From assembly GCF_946221935.1 (NCBI RefSeq), contig NZ_CAMIGN010000001.1, forward strand, positions 1-64,000: a stretch of 64,000 bases of DNA. The letters are read 5' to 3'. Below are positions 33,473 to 42,357 of this stretch, in pieces (the stretch's first letter is position 1; each line of letters opens with the position of its first letter). Source of the DNA: an uncultured Corynebacterium sp. (GTDB taxonomy: Bacteria; Actinomycetota; Actinomycetes; Mycobacteriales; Mycobacteriaceae). Under the pieces are notes generated by a model. It had not been told where the DNA came from and did not search any database. It saw only the letters and a program-made list of their open reading frames with translations. Position numbers and translations under genes: made by a program.

Positions 33473-34594
33473 ATGACCTTCAAGCGCACCCCAGTTGCCG
33501 ACCGACTGCCCGACTTCCCCTGGGACTCACTTGCTGAGGCTAAGGCCAAGGCTTCGAGTCATCCCGATGGGATCGTGGATTTGTCGGTCGGCACTCCTGT
33601 CGATCCGGTTTCTCCGGCTATCCAGCTGGCGCTGACCGAATCCGCGGCGGAACCTGGTTATCCGCAAACAAAGGGCACATCCGCCCTGCGCGCTGCCATC
33701 GTGGGGGCGATGGAGCGCCGCTTCCACGTTGCTGGCTTGGACGCCGACGCCAATGTGCTACCCGTCATCGGGACCAAGGAGGCCATCGCCTGGATGCCGA
33801 CCCTTCTGGGCATTGGCGCAGGTCACACGGTAGTGATCCCAGAGTTGGCTTACCCGACCTACGAGGTATCCGCCCGCCTGGCTGGGGCGGAGGTGCTGCG
33901 CAGTGACTCTCTGTTGAAGCTGGGGCCGCAGACTCCAGCGTTGATCTATCTGAACTCTCCGGCCAATCCGCACGGTCAAGTGCTGGGCGCGGATCACCTG
34001 CGCAAGTTTGTAGAATTCGCCCGCCAGCGCGGCACCGTCATCGTTTCCGATGAGTGCTACTTGGGGCTGGGGTGGGGCGAGGAGCGGCCTTTGTCGATTC
34101 TGGATCCGGAGGTTTGTGGCGGTGACTTTACCAATCTCATCGCTGTGCATTCGCTGTCCAAGACCTCTAACTTGGCTTCCTATCGGGCGGGTTGGTTGGC
34201 TGGCGATGGCGAGCTTATCCAGGAGTTGCTGGGAATCCGCCGCCACGCAGGATTGATGAACCCCGGACCGATCCAGTCCGCCATGGTTGCTGCTTTGGAA
34301 GAGGATGGCCACGAGCTGCTGCAAAAGGAGCTTTACAAAAACCGCCGGGAGCTTCTGCGCGCAGCCCTGATCGAGGCTGGGTACGACATTGAGTACTCGG
34401 ACGGTGGCCTGTACCTGTGGGCAACCCAGGGGCGCGATGGCCGGGAGACTGTCGCGGCGCTGGCGAACAAGGGCATTTTGGTGGCTCCCGGCGATTTCTA
34501 CGGACCGAAGGGCAAGAACTTCGTCCGTGTAGGCCTGACCGCCACTGATGAAAGGATTGAGGCCGCCGCTCGTCGCTTAACCAGCGACGCGTAA
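33473..34594 (+). CDS. dapC: N-succinyldiaminopimelate aminotransferase
   Basis: The 373-residue fold-type I PLP enzyme has VIVSDECYLGLGW (Asp and Tyr for the PLP ring and phenol), SLSKTSNLASYRAGW (Schiff-base Lys in SLSK) and the C-terminal KNFVRVGLTA Arg for the substrate carboxylate. It converts N-succinyl-amino-ketopimelate to succinyl-diaminopimelate for lysine and peptidoglycan. It lies between fdxC and a RluA-type gene, with dapD and dapE within 5 kb. Confidence 0.93.
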   Translation: MTFKRTPVADRLPDFPWDSLAEAKAKASSHPDGIVDLSVGTPVDPVSPAIQLALTESAAEPGYPQTKGTSALRAAIVGAMERRFHVAGLDADANVLPVIGTKEAIAWMPTLLGIGAGHTVVIPELAYPTYEVSARLAGAEVLRSDSLLKLGPQTPALIYLNSPANPHGQVLGADHLRKFVEFARQRGTVIVSDECYLGLGWGEERPLSILDPEVCGGDFTNLIAVHSLSKTSNLASYRAGWLAGDGELIQELLGIRRHAGLMNPGPIQSAMVAALEEDGHELLQKELYKNRRELLRAALIEAGYDIEYSDGGLYLWATQGRDGRETVAALANKGILVAPGDFYGPKGKNFVRVGLTATDERIEAAARRLTSDA

Positions 34595-34687
34595 ATGCCA
34601 AGCTAGTTTGTAAGGGGGCTGTCTGCCATTCCCGTCCTGCAACGCTGGCGCCTGCCGCCACGCCATGGCGTACCCGCAGTAAAGAAG

Positions 34688-35563
34688 ATGCTGCGAGGCC
34701 ATGTGCCCGACGATGGACGCACATACTTCGCCGCCGCAGCCGGAGATTCGCCTTTTGCGCCGGGTACCCTCTTGGCCCCGGGGCTGGGGCTCCCCGTTGC
34801 GACGCCCGCATGGGTGTATCCCGACTTCCCAGAAGAGCCTGCCGAGCTTTTGGCTGCGGAGATACCAATTCTGTATTCCGGGCCGGATGCTGTGGTGGTA
34901 GACAAACCCCATGGGCTGCCGTCTACGCCTAATGGTCGCCTGTTGCGCGCTACCGTGCAGTCTCTTTTGCGCGTGCGTATGGACGAGCCCGAGTTGGTGG
35001 CTGCTCACCGCTTGGATCGTGATACGCGCGGCCTGCTGGTGCTGTCTCGGAACCCGGCCACTCGCGGGGTCTTGCAGTCCCAGTTCCAGCGCCGGGAGGT
35101 ATCAAAGACTTATCAGGCGTTGGCCGCGGATACTCCCTACGTCGATGCCCGGTGGCGTGAGCTGCGTCTGCCGATGCTCAAAATCAAAGACGATCCGCAG
35201 GTTCGCGTTGTGGACGCTGCCGGAGCACGGGCCACAGTGACTCGCATTCGGAAGTTGGCTACCCGCGCAGCAGGTGTGGCCGTCTATGAGTTGCAGCCGC
35301 TCACCGGCCATACTCATCAGCTGCGGGTGGTGATGAATCACCTCGGCGTGCCAATTCATGGTGATGACACTTACCCGCATTATTGCCCCGGGGCGGGTTC
35401 GTTGCACTTGCGCGCGGTCGCCATAGAACTGGCGCTGGTGGCGTCGACATACAACGGTACGAACGGCACGGCCAACTCGGGGCATTGCGAAACAAAAAGC
35501 AGGCAGCGCATCGAAATTGAGCGCTGCCTGCAGGATCCTTGGTCGCAGTGGGAGAGTTGCTAG
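34688..35563 (+). CDS. RluA-family pseudouridine synthase
   Basis: The product of 291 or more residues has the RluA catalytic motif [16 protein letters not shown] (Asp in HRLDRDT) and the [25 protein letters not shown] block. It isomerises uridine in rRNA or tRNA. Family-like residues continue upstream of this ATG (SAIPVLQRWRLPPRHGVPAVKK) back to a TAG at 34604, with no ATG, GTG or TTG. Translation may begin at CTG 34619 or ATT 34628 after AAGGGGG, so the true start is probably unusual. At the 3-prime end the frame runs through the dapD terminator and stops on CTAG shared with dapD. Confidence 0.88.
   Translation: MLRGHVPDDGRTYFAAAAGDSPFAPGTLLAPGLGLPVATPAWVYPDFPEEPAELLAAEIPILYSGPDAVVVDKPHGLPSTPNGRLLRATVQSLLRVRMDEPELVAAHRLDRDTRGLLVLSRNPATRGVLQSQFQRREVSKTYQALAADTPYVDARWRELRLPMLKIKDDPQVRVVDAAGARATVTRIRKLATRAAGVAVYELQPLTGHTHQLRVVMNHLGVPIHGDDTYPHYCPGAGSLHLRAVAIELALVASTYNGTNGTANSGHCETKSRQRIEIERCLQDPWSQWESC
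35494..35531 (-). terminator. Terminator of dapD inside the RluA-type gene
   Basis: On the minus strand GCAGGCAGCGC (11 bases), an 11-base loop, the perfect complement GCGCTGCCTGC and TTTTTG form a strong rho-independent terminator. It lies 28 bases after the dapD stop. Its DNA is also the last coding part of the pseudouridine synthase. Confidence 0.85.
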
Positions 35564-36576
35564 TTGGCGTGGAGTGCCTCGTTGAGTTCCACGGTCGAGG
35601 CGTTAGCAACGGCCTCCACCGCACCGGAAACGGAATTGCGGCGGAAGAGGATACCGCTGGCGCCGGAAAGTTCGGCTGCCTTTACGGTTTCGCCTTCCTG
35701 CTTGCCCAGCTGGGACGCAACTTCGCCGGTCAGAGTGACCTTGGTGCCAAAGGTGACATAAAGCCCAGCCTCAACGGTGACGTCGTCTCCCAGTGAGATA
35801 CCCACACCGGAGTTAGCGCCCAGCAGGCAACGCTGACCGATGGAGATAACCTGCTTGCCGCCACCGGAAAGGGTGCCCATGATAGAGGCTCCACCGCCGA
35901 TATCGGAACCGTCACCGACTACTACGCCACCGGAGATACGGCCCTCGACCATGGAGGAGCCCAGAGTGCCGGCGTTGAAGTTGACGAAGCCTTCGTGCAT
36001 GACGGTCGTTCCCTCCGCCAGGTGAGCGCCTAGGCGTACCCGGTCGGCATCGCCGATACGCACACCGGTGGGAACCACGTAGTCGACCATGCGCGGGAAC
36101 TTATCCACGCTGTAGACCGTCACCGGGCCACGCTCAGCCTGCAGACGGGCGCGAACGGACTCGAAACCGGGGACAGCGCAGGGGCCGTGGTTAGTCCACA
36201 CAACATTGCTGAGTAGTCCAAACAGGCCATCTAGGTTGCAGCCATGCGGCTGGATCTTGCGGCCGGAGATGAGGTGTAGGCGCAGGTACGCGTCGTGCGC
36301 ATCAACGGCTGGGGCGTCCAGATCGGTAATGGTGGTGGTCACCGCTACACGGCGGGTTCCGCGGATCTCGTCCGTGCCGGCCAACTGGGCCAGGGGACGG
36401 AAAACCTCGGGGGCGGAGCTGGTGGCGTCATCAAGATCGAGCAATTGCGTGCCAGCCGTGGCCGCAGCTTCGGCCTCAGCGTTTGCATTGCCCAGGTCGA
36501 ACTCGAAGAACCAGGTGTCTAGCACATCGCCAGAATCGGTCAGAGTGGCAAATCCATATCCATAAGCAGCAGTCAT
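35560..36576 (-). CDS. dapD: Tetrahydrodipicolinate N-succinyltransferase
   Basis: The 338-residue protein has a C-terminal left-handed beta-helix of hexapeptide repeats ([35 protein letters not shown] onward) and the actinobacterial DapD N-terminal domain ([12 protein letters not shown]). It adds succinyl to tetrahydrodipicolinate, the step before DapC. A TAGGAT -10 element eight bases before the ATG (complement of 36585-36590) predicts a leaderless mRNA. It ends at a strong terminator. Confidence 0.95.
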   Translation of the reverse strand: MTAAYGYGFATLTDSGDVLDTWFFEFDLGNANAEAEAAATAGTQLLDLDDATSSAPEVFRPLAQLAGTDEIRGTRRVAVTTTITDLDAPAVDAHDAYLRLHLISGRKIQPHGCNLDGLFGLLSNVVWTNHGPCAVPGFESVRARLQAERGPVTVYSVDKFPRMVDYVVPTGVRIGDADRVRLGAHLAEGTTVMHEGFVNFNAGTLGSSMVEGRISGGVVVGDGSDIGGGASIMGTLSGGGKQVISIGQRCLLGANSGVGISLGDDVTVEAGLYVTFGTKVTLTGEVASQLGKQEGETVKAAELSGASGILFRRNSVSGAVEAVANASTVELNEALHAN

Positions 36577-36584
36577 GGTTGTCG

Positions 36585-36590
36585 ATCCTA
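36585..36590 (-). promoter_or_regulatory. -10 element of dapD
   Basis: The complement reads TAGGAT, followed by CGACAACC and the ATG. dapE has nearly the same string, TAGGAT-CGCAACCA-ATG. The match suggests related leaderless promoters for two steps of one pathway. Confidence 0.5.
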
Positions 36591-36591
36591 C

Positions 36592-38010
36592 CTAAGCCTG
36601 TGCACCGCTGTTTGGGGTGTGTGGTGCTGTTCGTACTTGAGTCTTCTGTAGCACAAAACCAATCACGCTGAGCACTGCGAAGGCGATGGTGACGGTGAGA
36701 ACCTGCAGGCGAGCGCTGTCATCGAAGAGCATCAGGATGGTCAAAGCAATGAGCGCGACGAACGTCAACCAGGGGAGAACAGGGTATCCCCACATCCGTA
36801 CGCTCAGGCTGCCGTCGCGCTCGAACACCGGACGCAACTTGATCTGAGCCAACACAATAACCATCCAAATGACTAGCAGCGTTCCGCCGACGGCATTAAA
36901 CAGGATGTTAATGAGATCCTTGGGACCCCAGACCTGCAGCGCGACGGAAACGAAGGCGAAAAAGAGCGAGCACCAGACGGCGCGGTAAGGCACCTTCTGG
37001 TCATTCGTCTTGCCGAACCAACGCGGGACATTGCGCTGCTGGGAGAAGCTGTACATCAGGCGACTGGTGGCGTAGATCTGCGCATTGAAGGCGGACAGCA
37101 GAGCCAAGACAATGACGCCCTCCATGATCTCCACAATGCCGGGGATCTGTGCCAGAGCCAGGATGCGGGTGAACGGCGACTCTTCGGCGGACTCCGCCTC
37201 GCCGAGGGTGTCGAAGGGCAACAGAGCTGAGATGAGAAATACGCTGCCCAGGTAGAAGATGGAGATACGCCAGATGACTGCCCGCACGGCGGCGGCGATG
37301 GAGTTTGCTGGATCCTTGGACTCGGCAGCGGCGATAGTGACGATCTCGATGCCTCCGAAGGCGAAAGCCACTGCCAGTAGGCCGACGGCCATACCCGAGA
37401 TGCCGTTGGGGGCGAAGTCTGAGAAGTTGCTCAACCCGGGGGATTCGTAGTCGGGGAAAAAGCCCAGCAGCAGGCTGGTTCCGATGATAAGGAAGAGGAT
37501 GATAACGGCGACCTTGATAAACGCGAACCAGTACTCAAACTCGCCGAAGCCTCGCACACCAGCCAGGTTCACGATCGTAAAGAGGACCACACATATGAGT
37601 CCGGGGATCCAGCCCTCTACACCAAACCAGGAGCCCATGATTGCGCCGGCACCGGTAATCTCGGCGCCCATCACCATGATGAGCATGAACCAGTACAACC
37701 AGCCGAGTGCGAAGCCATTCCAGCGGCCAAATGCCATCTGACCATAAGTAGCGAATGTACCGGAGGCCGGGCGGGCGGCGGCGAGTTCGCCAAGCATCTG
37801 CATGACAGCGATGACCACAACGCCGGCGACGATGTAGGACAGCAGCACGGACGGACCCGCCGCCTGAATGCCCACACCGGTGCCGAGGAACAGGCCTGCA
37901 CCGATGGCGGAGCCAAGACCCATCATCGTGAGGTGGCGGGTTTCTAGGCTGTGGCCAAGCTGGTTTGAAGCGCCTTGATCGGCACCTGAATCGGATTCTC
38001 GAGACTTCAT
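36592..38010 (-). CDS. Amino-acid permease, APC family
   Basis: The 472-residue protein has a charged N terminus (MKSRESDSGADQGA), then the APC signature ETRHLTMMGLGSAIGAGLFLGTG near residues 22-44 and twelve membrane segments. It resembles AroP/GabP/LysP-type proton symporters; the substrate cannot be fixed, though aromatic amino acids or GABA are typical. Frames open further upstream to 38079 but lack similarity. It lies between dapD and dapE on the dapD strand, unlike the M. tuberculosis order I recall, so it may be an insertion. Confidence 0.9.
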   Translation of the reverse strand: MKSRESDSGADQGASNQLGHSLETRHLTMMGLGSAIGAGLFLGTGVGIQAAGPSVLLSYIVAGVVVIAVMQMLGELAAARPASGTFATYGQMAFGRWNGFALGWLYWFMLIMVMGAEITGAGAIMGSWFGVEGWIPGLICVVLFTIVNLAGVRGFGEFEYWFAFIKVAVIILFLIIGTSLLLGFFPDYESPGLSNFSDFAPNGISGMAVGLLAVAFAFGGIEIVTIAAAESKDPANSIAAAVRAVIWRISIFYLGSVFLISALLPFDTLGEAESAEESPFTRILALAQIPGIVEIMEGVIVLALLSAFNAQIYATSRLMYSFSQQRNVPRWFGKTNDQKVPYRAVWCSLFFAFVSVALQVWGPKDLINILFNAVGGTLLVIWMVIVLAQIKLRPVFERDGSLSVRMWGYPVLPWLTFVALIALTILMLFDDSARLQVLTVTIAFAVLSVIGFVLQKTQVRTAPHTPNSGAQA

Positions 38011-38164
38011 ACCGAAATTAGAACACACCGGTCTGTAGCACAGGCCAGCATGGGCATATTTAACCCCGTTCACCTCCAATTAGCCCATGGGGAAGTACAG
38101 GTGATTGCGCTGGTTTTGCCCTGGGGTCAACAAGCAGCCGGCACGGGTTTTTCGAGGGGTAGTC

Positions 38165-38170
38165 TAGGAT
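38165..38170 (+). promoter_or_regulatory. -10 element of dapE
   Basis: TAGGAT ends eight bases before the ATG at 38179 and supports that start over the longer frame from 38050. Confidence 0.5.
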
Positions 38171-38178
38171 CGCAACCA

Positions 38179-39306
38179 ATGAATACTGCAGAAACTTCCA
38201 TAGACCTGTCCGCCGGCGCGGTGGCTCTCACACGCCAACTCGTCGATATCTACAGCGAGTCGCACCATGAACGGGAGATCGCCGACGCGGTCGAACCCGC
38301 ACTCCGTGCCATCGAAAACGTGGAGGTTACGCGCCGAGGTAATACCCTCGTCGCGCGTACCCACCGCGACCTGCCGTTCCGCGTGGTACTCGCAGGTCAC
38401 CTGGACACGGTTCCCCCGGCGGATAACTTGCCTTCGCGGCTTGGACCAGACCCGGAAACGGGCGAGGAAACCATCTTTGGCCTTGGCTCTGTAGATATGA
38501 AGTCCGGTGCAGCTTGTTATGCTCATGCCTTTGCGACTCTGGCGAACTCCGCAGAACTCGCCTGTGACCTGACCCTGGTGTTGTACGAAGGTGAAGAAGT
38601 GGCCACCAAATACAACGGTCTCAACCATCTTGTACAGTCCGACCCCGATCTACTGGCGGGCGATCTAGCCCTGCTCGGCGAGCCCTCCGGCGGAATCATC
38701 GAGGCAGGCTGTCAGGGAACCTTGCGTGTGAAGGTCACCGCCTTGGGAGCCCGCGCACACTCCGCACGCAGCTGGCTTGGCCATAACGCGCTGCATGAGT
38801 TGGCGCGGGTGCTCGTGCGTGTGGCGGACTACGAACCGCAGGATGTGGAGATCGATGGCCTGGTCTATAAAGAAGGGCTCAACGCTGTCATCGCCGAGTC
38901 CGGCGTGGCCACCAACACCATTCCCGACGAGGCCTGGGCTTTTATCAACTTCCGTTATGCCCCGCACCGCAGTGTTGACGAGGCGTTGGAGCATCTATAC
39001 GAGGTGCTCCAGGTAGGCACGCCCGATGCACCGGTCGAGGATTTTTCTGTGGAATTGGATGACGCCGCAGCCGCGGCTGCTCCGGGCCTCCATCAACCTT
39101 TCGCGGCGAAATTGGTGGAGGCAACCGGAGGACGTGTGCGCCCAAAGTACGGATGGACCGACGTGGCCAGGTTCACGGAGTTGGGGATTCCAGCCGTGAA
39201 TTTCGGGCCCGGCGACCCGGGGTTGTGCCACACGAAGGATGAGCGCTGCCCAGTGGCTCAGATCGAGGACGTGAGCCGGGAACTTATACAGTTCCTTTCC
39301 AACTAA
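38179..39306 (+). CDS. dapE: Succinyl-diaminopimelate desuccinylase
   Basis: The 375-residue M20 metallohydrolase has LAGHLDTVPPADN (first His and Asp), GLGSVDMKSGAACYAHA (bridging Asp), YEGEEVATKYNGL (general-base and metal Glu pair), GEPSGGIIEAGCQG and the C-terminal CHTKDERCP (metal His). It releases succinate to give LL-diaminopimelate. The upstream 43 codons of the open frame contain the promoter and are not coding. The dimerisation domain near residues 170-280 is normal. Confidence 0.95.
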   Translation: MNTAETSIDLSAGAVALTRQLVDIYSESHHEREIADAVEPALRAIENVEVTRRGNTLVARTHRDLPFRVVLAGHLDTVPPADNLPSRLGPDPETGEETIFGLGSVDMKSGAACYAHAFATLANSAELACDLTLVLYEGEEVATKYNGLNHLVQSDPDLLAGDLALLGEPSGGIIEAGCQGTLRVKVTALGARAHSARSWLGHNALHELARVLVRVADYEPQDVEIDGLVYKEGLNAVIAESGVATNTIPDEAWAFINFRYAPHRSVDEALEHLYEVLQVGTPDAPVEDFSVELDDAAAAAAPGLHQPFAAKLVEATGGRVRPKYGWTDVARFTELGIPAVNFGPGDPGLCHTKDERCPVAQIEDVSRELIQFLSN

Positions 39307-39341
39307 ATCCGTCGCGCCCACTCCCTTCTGGTTAGGGCACT

Positions 39342-39350
39342 GGGGGGGGG
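39342..39350 (+). repeat. Nine-base G tract
   Basis: A run of nine G residues lies in the 181-base gap between dapE and the LOG-family gene, about 138 bases before that start. Such tracts can vary in length by slippage. Nothing shows that it affects a promoter here. Confidence 0.4.
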
Positions 39351-39487
39351 AGACTGAGCTGGGTGGATGCGGGGTGGCGTCATTTAGAACGAGCGCGAGG
39401 GGGCACCAAGCAGTAGCGTGAAAAGCGCACAGAGAAAAAGAACAAAAAGACCGACAACTCAACAACACACCGAAAGCAATCCCACGC

Positions 39488-40342
39488 ATGAACTCGAGCG
39501 ACAATAACGGCGATTTCCGGCTTCGCGGCCCCGTCCTGCTGCGCGGAAAGCGGCACAACGAGAAGCAGAAATCAACGACGGACCAACGACTGCTGGCGCA
39601 ACAGACCAATATCGATTGGCTGCATACGGATCCGTGGCGAGTGATGCGAATCCAATCCGAGTTCGTTGATGGTTTCGGTGCGCTGGCAAAGATCCCCAAG
39701 GCGATCACGGTGTTCGGGTCGGCACGCGTAAAGCCTGGCCACGCGTACTACGAAAAGGGTCGCGAACTCGGGCGACTGATCCATGAGGCCGGCTATGCGA
39801 CGATCACTGGTGGAGGCCCCGGCCTGATGGAGGCCCCCAACCGCGGAGCACAGGAGTCCGGCGGATTGTCCATTGGACTTGGCATTGAGCTTCCCATGGA
39901 GCAGAGCCTGAACCGGTGGGTGGATCTGGGGCTGAACTTCCGCTACTTCTTCGTACGCAAGACCATGTTCCTTAAGTATTCACAGGCATTTGTGTGTCTA
40001 CCGGGCGGTTACGGCACCTTGGATGAGCTCTTTGAAGCACTGGTCATGGTGCAGACCGAAAAGATCCGGAAGTTCCCGATTATTCTGATCGGCAAGGAAT
40101 TCTGGGGTGGGCTCGTCGAATGGATCACCACCCGTCTGGTGGACGAGGGCATGATCTCGCCGGAGGACGTGGATCTGTTCCACGTCACTGATGATCCTGC
40201 CGAGGCCGTGCAGATTTGCGTCGATGCTCACGCCGACGCTGTAGAGAAGCTGAAGCGCCGCCAGGAGGAGCTGGCTGCGGAGCAGGATCGTATCTCCGAG
40301 CAGCTGGATCGTTTCGATTGTGAAGGAAAGCGCGGTAAGTAG
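39488..40342 (+). CDS. LOG family protein (TIGR00730)
   Basis: The 284-residue protein has GSARVKPGHAYYEKGRELGRLI near residues 76-97, TGGGPGLMEAPNRGA near 114-128 and PGGYGTLDELFEAL near 172-185. PGGxGTxxE is the signature of cytokinin-activating phosphoribohydrolases. In mycobacteria the orthologue is the LOG protein Rv1205, which lies beyond dapE. It probably hydrolyses nucleoside 5-prime-monophosphates such as AMP derivatives. A helical extension of about 30 residues follows the core. The N-terminal extension of about 60 residues is typical of actinobacterial members. Confidence 0.9.
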   Translation: MNSSDNNGDFRLRGPVLLRGKRHNEKQKSTTDQRLLAQQTNIDWLHTDPWRVMRIQSEFVDGFGALAKIPKAITVFGSARVKPGHAYYEKGRELGRLIHEAGYATITGGGPGLMEAPNRGAQESGGLSIGLGIELPMEQSLNRWVDLGLNFRYFFVRKTMFLKYSQAFVCLPGGYGTLDELFEALVMVQTEKIRKFPIILIGKEFWGGLVEWITTRLVDEGMISPEDVDLFHVTDDPAEAVQICVDAHADAVEKLKRRQEELAAEQDRISEQLDRFDCEGKRGK

Positions 40343-40408
40343 CGAGGTATTCGAATAAAAGCCTCACTAAGCGCCAGCAGAAAGTGAAGAGACGGTACAT
40401 TTGAAGAC

Positions 40409-40756
40409 ATGTTTTGGTTGTTGTCTCTCGTCGGAGCATTCCTTGTAGGCGCGCTCCTGGTCTATTTGCTCGGCACAGTCTTTGGCCGTGGAGAGGCATT
40501 GCCTCCCGTGGCTGCAGGAGAAGCAAAAAAGCAACACTGGCGGGATCTCGAGAGCAAGCCCTTGACCGCCGAGGGCATTCGCGACACCGGCTTTTCGCTG
40601 GAAATTCGTGGCTACAACCAAGCTGAAGTCGACTTCTATATCGATCGTCTTGCCGGGCGTATCGAAGAGCTTGAGCAGCAGGTTGGTGCGCAGCATACAG
40701 ATCAAGACGAAGCCACCGTCGATAACCCCGCAGAACCCCGCGAACAGGAGCGTTAA
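40409..40756 (+). CDS. Small membrane-anchored DivIVA-domain protein
   Basis: The 115-residue protein has one N-terminal membrane segment (MFWLLSLVGAFLVGALLVYLLGTVF). After a 25-residue linker it has a short DivIVA-like block, GYNQAEVDFYIDRLAGRIEELEQQV, a helix that can form a coiled coil. DivIVA-type helices sense curved membranes and recruit polar-growth factors. The protein is too short for full DivIVA/Wag31. It ends four bases before the aminopeptidase gene and is probably cotranscribed with it. Confidence 0.85.
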   Translation: MFWLLSLVGAFLVGALLVYLLGTVFGRGEALPPVAAGEAKKQHWRDLESKPLTAEGIRDTGFSLEIRGYNQAEVDFYIDRLAGRIEELEQQVGAQHTDQDEATVDNPAEPREQER

Positions 40757-40759
40757 ACA

Positions 40760-42238
40760 ATGGCACCGATCCCGAATATCCCCCAAAGAGTGACCAATGT
40801 GACGATCGGCCCGCGCGCAGAGGGATCCGAAATTATCGAAGCGCAGGTGAAGGTGGCCGCCGGTTCCTCCGCGCCGGGTGAGGTCGAGCTTGATTCCACC
40901 GGCCAGTGGGTTGTCAGGGTGCCTGCCGACCCGACCCGTCCTCTCGACCTCAGCGGTGGACGTGAGTTCCTGGAGGACGGATGGCGCGGAGCAGGCGCAA
41001 AGCTGGTACGCCGCATTGGCAAGGTCGTAGATGGCCACCCTGTGCGGGCGAAGAAGCACATTGTGCAGGTAAACCTGCCAGAGGAGTTCACTCCCGACAA
41101 CGTCCGTTCCTTGGTGATCGGCCTAATTGTTGGCAACCACAGCTTTGTTACCACCAATAAGCGTAAGCCCGCCCGAGTGCGCGACGTACACATAGTACTG
41201 CCGCAGGATTTTGAATCTTCCGGATTCGACACTGCGGATTATGTAGCTGCTGTGAAGGAAGGCAAGGCCCTGGGCAAGGCAACCTGCTTGTCGCGAGATC
41301 TGGCCAATGCCCCGGCCAACGTGAAGTCCCCGGAATGGCTCGCAACCCAGGCCAAGAAGGCGGTATCGGACATTGAAGGCGTCAAGGTTCGCCTGCGCGA
41401 TGCCGCATGGCTGAAGGATAAGGGCTTTGGCGGAGTACTGGCCGTCGGCAAGGGATCCTCCCGTCCGCCGATGTTGATCGAGTTGGTGTGGGATCCGGAG
41501 AAGGTCGACTTGCGCCGTCGTCGCCGCACCGTCGTGCTGGTTGGTAAGGGCGTGACCTTCGATACCGGTGGAATTAGCGTAAAGCCCGCTGCGGGAATGG
41601 ATACCATGCGCACCGATATGACGGGCGGAGCCAGTGTCATTGCCGCGTTCCGCGCCCTGGCGGAGCAAAAGGTACCGCGAAAGATCGTGGCGCTGATTCC
41701 GACGGCGGAAAACATGATCGATGGAAATTCCTACCGCCCGGGCGATGTGGTGGAACACTATGGTGGCCTGACCTCCGAGGTGACGAACACCGACGCAGAG
41801 GGTCGCATGATTTTGGCCGATGCGATCAGTTATGGCGCGAAGAAATACAAGCCGGTAGCCGTGGTGACCGTCGCAACGCTGACGGGTGCAGCAAAGGTGG
41901 CCTTGGGGCTGCGCACCGGTGCGGTATTCGCCGACAACTGGGGTGCAGGCGTCAAACTTGCTCGTCGTGGTGCGACAGTAGGGGAGCACTGGTGGCCTAT
42001 GCCGATGCAGGATTACTTGGAGGAGAACGTGAACTCCAAGATCGCAGATGTGCGTCAAACTCCCAAGGGGCCGGGTGCGACCACCGCGGCTATGTTCCTG
42101 CGTCGCTTTACCCGGGGTGTGCCGCTGATTCACCTGGACATTGCTGGACCCGGTCGCGCAGAATCTGCCTACGATGAGGTCACACCTGTAGGTACCGGTT
42201 TCGGCGCGCGCACTCTGGTGCAGTGGCTGATCCACTAA
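40760..42238 (+). CDS. pepA: Leucyl aminopeptidase, M17 family
   Basis: The 492-residue protein has the M17 metal-binding set: VLVGKGVTFDTGGISVKP (Lys and Asp ligands), MRTDMTGGASVIAAFRAL and the family signature NTDAEGRMILADA. It cleaves N-terminal residues from peptides in the cytosol, with two Zn/Mn ions. The N-terminal regulatory domain is poorly conserved, as usual. The start is four bases after the DivIVA-domain gene. Confidence 0.95.
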   Translation: MAPIPNIPQRVTNVTIGPRAEGSEIIEAQVKVAAGSSAPGEVELDSTGQWVVRVPADPTRPLDLSGGREFLEDGWRGAGAKLVRRIGKVVDGHPVRAKKHIVQVNLPEEFTPDNVRSLVIGLIVGNHSFVTTNKRKPARVRDVHIVLPQDFESSGFDTADYVAAVKEGKALGKATCLSRDLANAPANVKSPEWLATQAKKAVSDIEGVKVRLRDAAWLKDKGFGGVLAVGKGSSRPPMLIELVWDPEKVDLRRRRRTVVLVGKGVTFDTGGISVKPAAGMDTMRTDMTGGASVIAAFRALAEQKVPRKIVALIPTAENMIDGNSYRPGDVVEHYGGLTSEVTNTDAEGRMILADAISYGAKKYKPVAVVTVATLTGAAKVALGLRTGAVFADNWGAGVKLARRGATVGEHWWPMPMQDYLEENVNSKIADVRQTPKGPGATTAAMFLRRFTRGVPLIHLDIAGPGRAESAYDEVTPVGTGFGARTLVQWLIH

Positions 42239-42277
42239 TCCTTTGTTGAAATCGCTGCCCGATATATGTTTCGAGCT

Positions 42278-42290
42278 GTAGACGGTCTAC
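42278..42290. promoter_or_regulatory. Perfect palindrome before the RlmA-like gene
   Basis: GTAGAC-G-GTCTAC, with six-base arms, lies 68 bases before the GTG start and just before a CATAGGGT -10-like string (42291-42298). Overlap with the core promoter suggests a repressor operator. Confidence 0.4.
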
Positions 42291-42357
42291 CATAGGGTGG
42301 TCGTTTATTAGCTCCCCGCAGCGGGCTTTGTAAGAGAAATCAGGAAGGAATCTGTTC

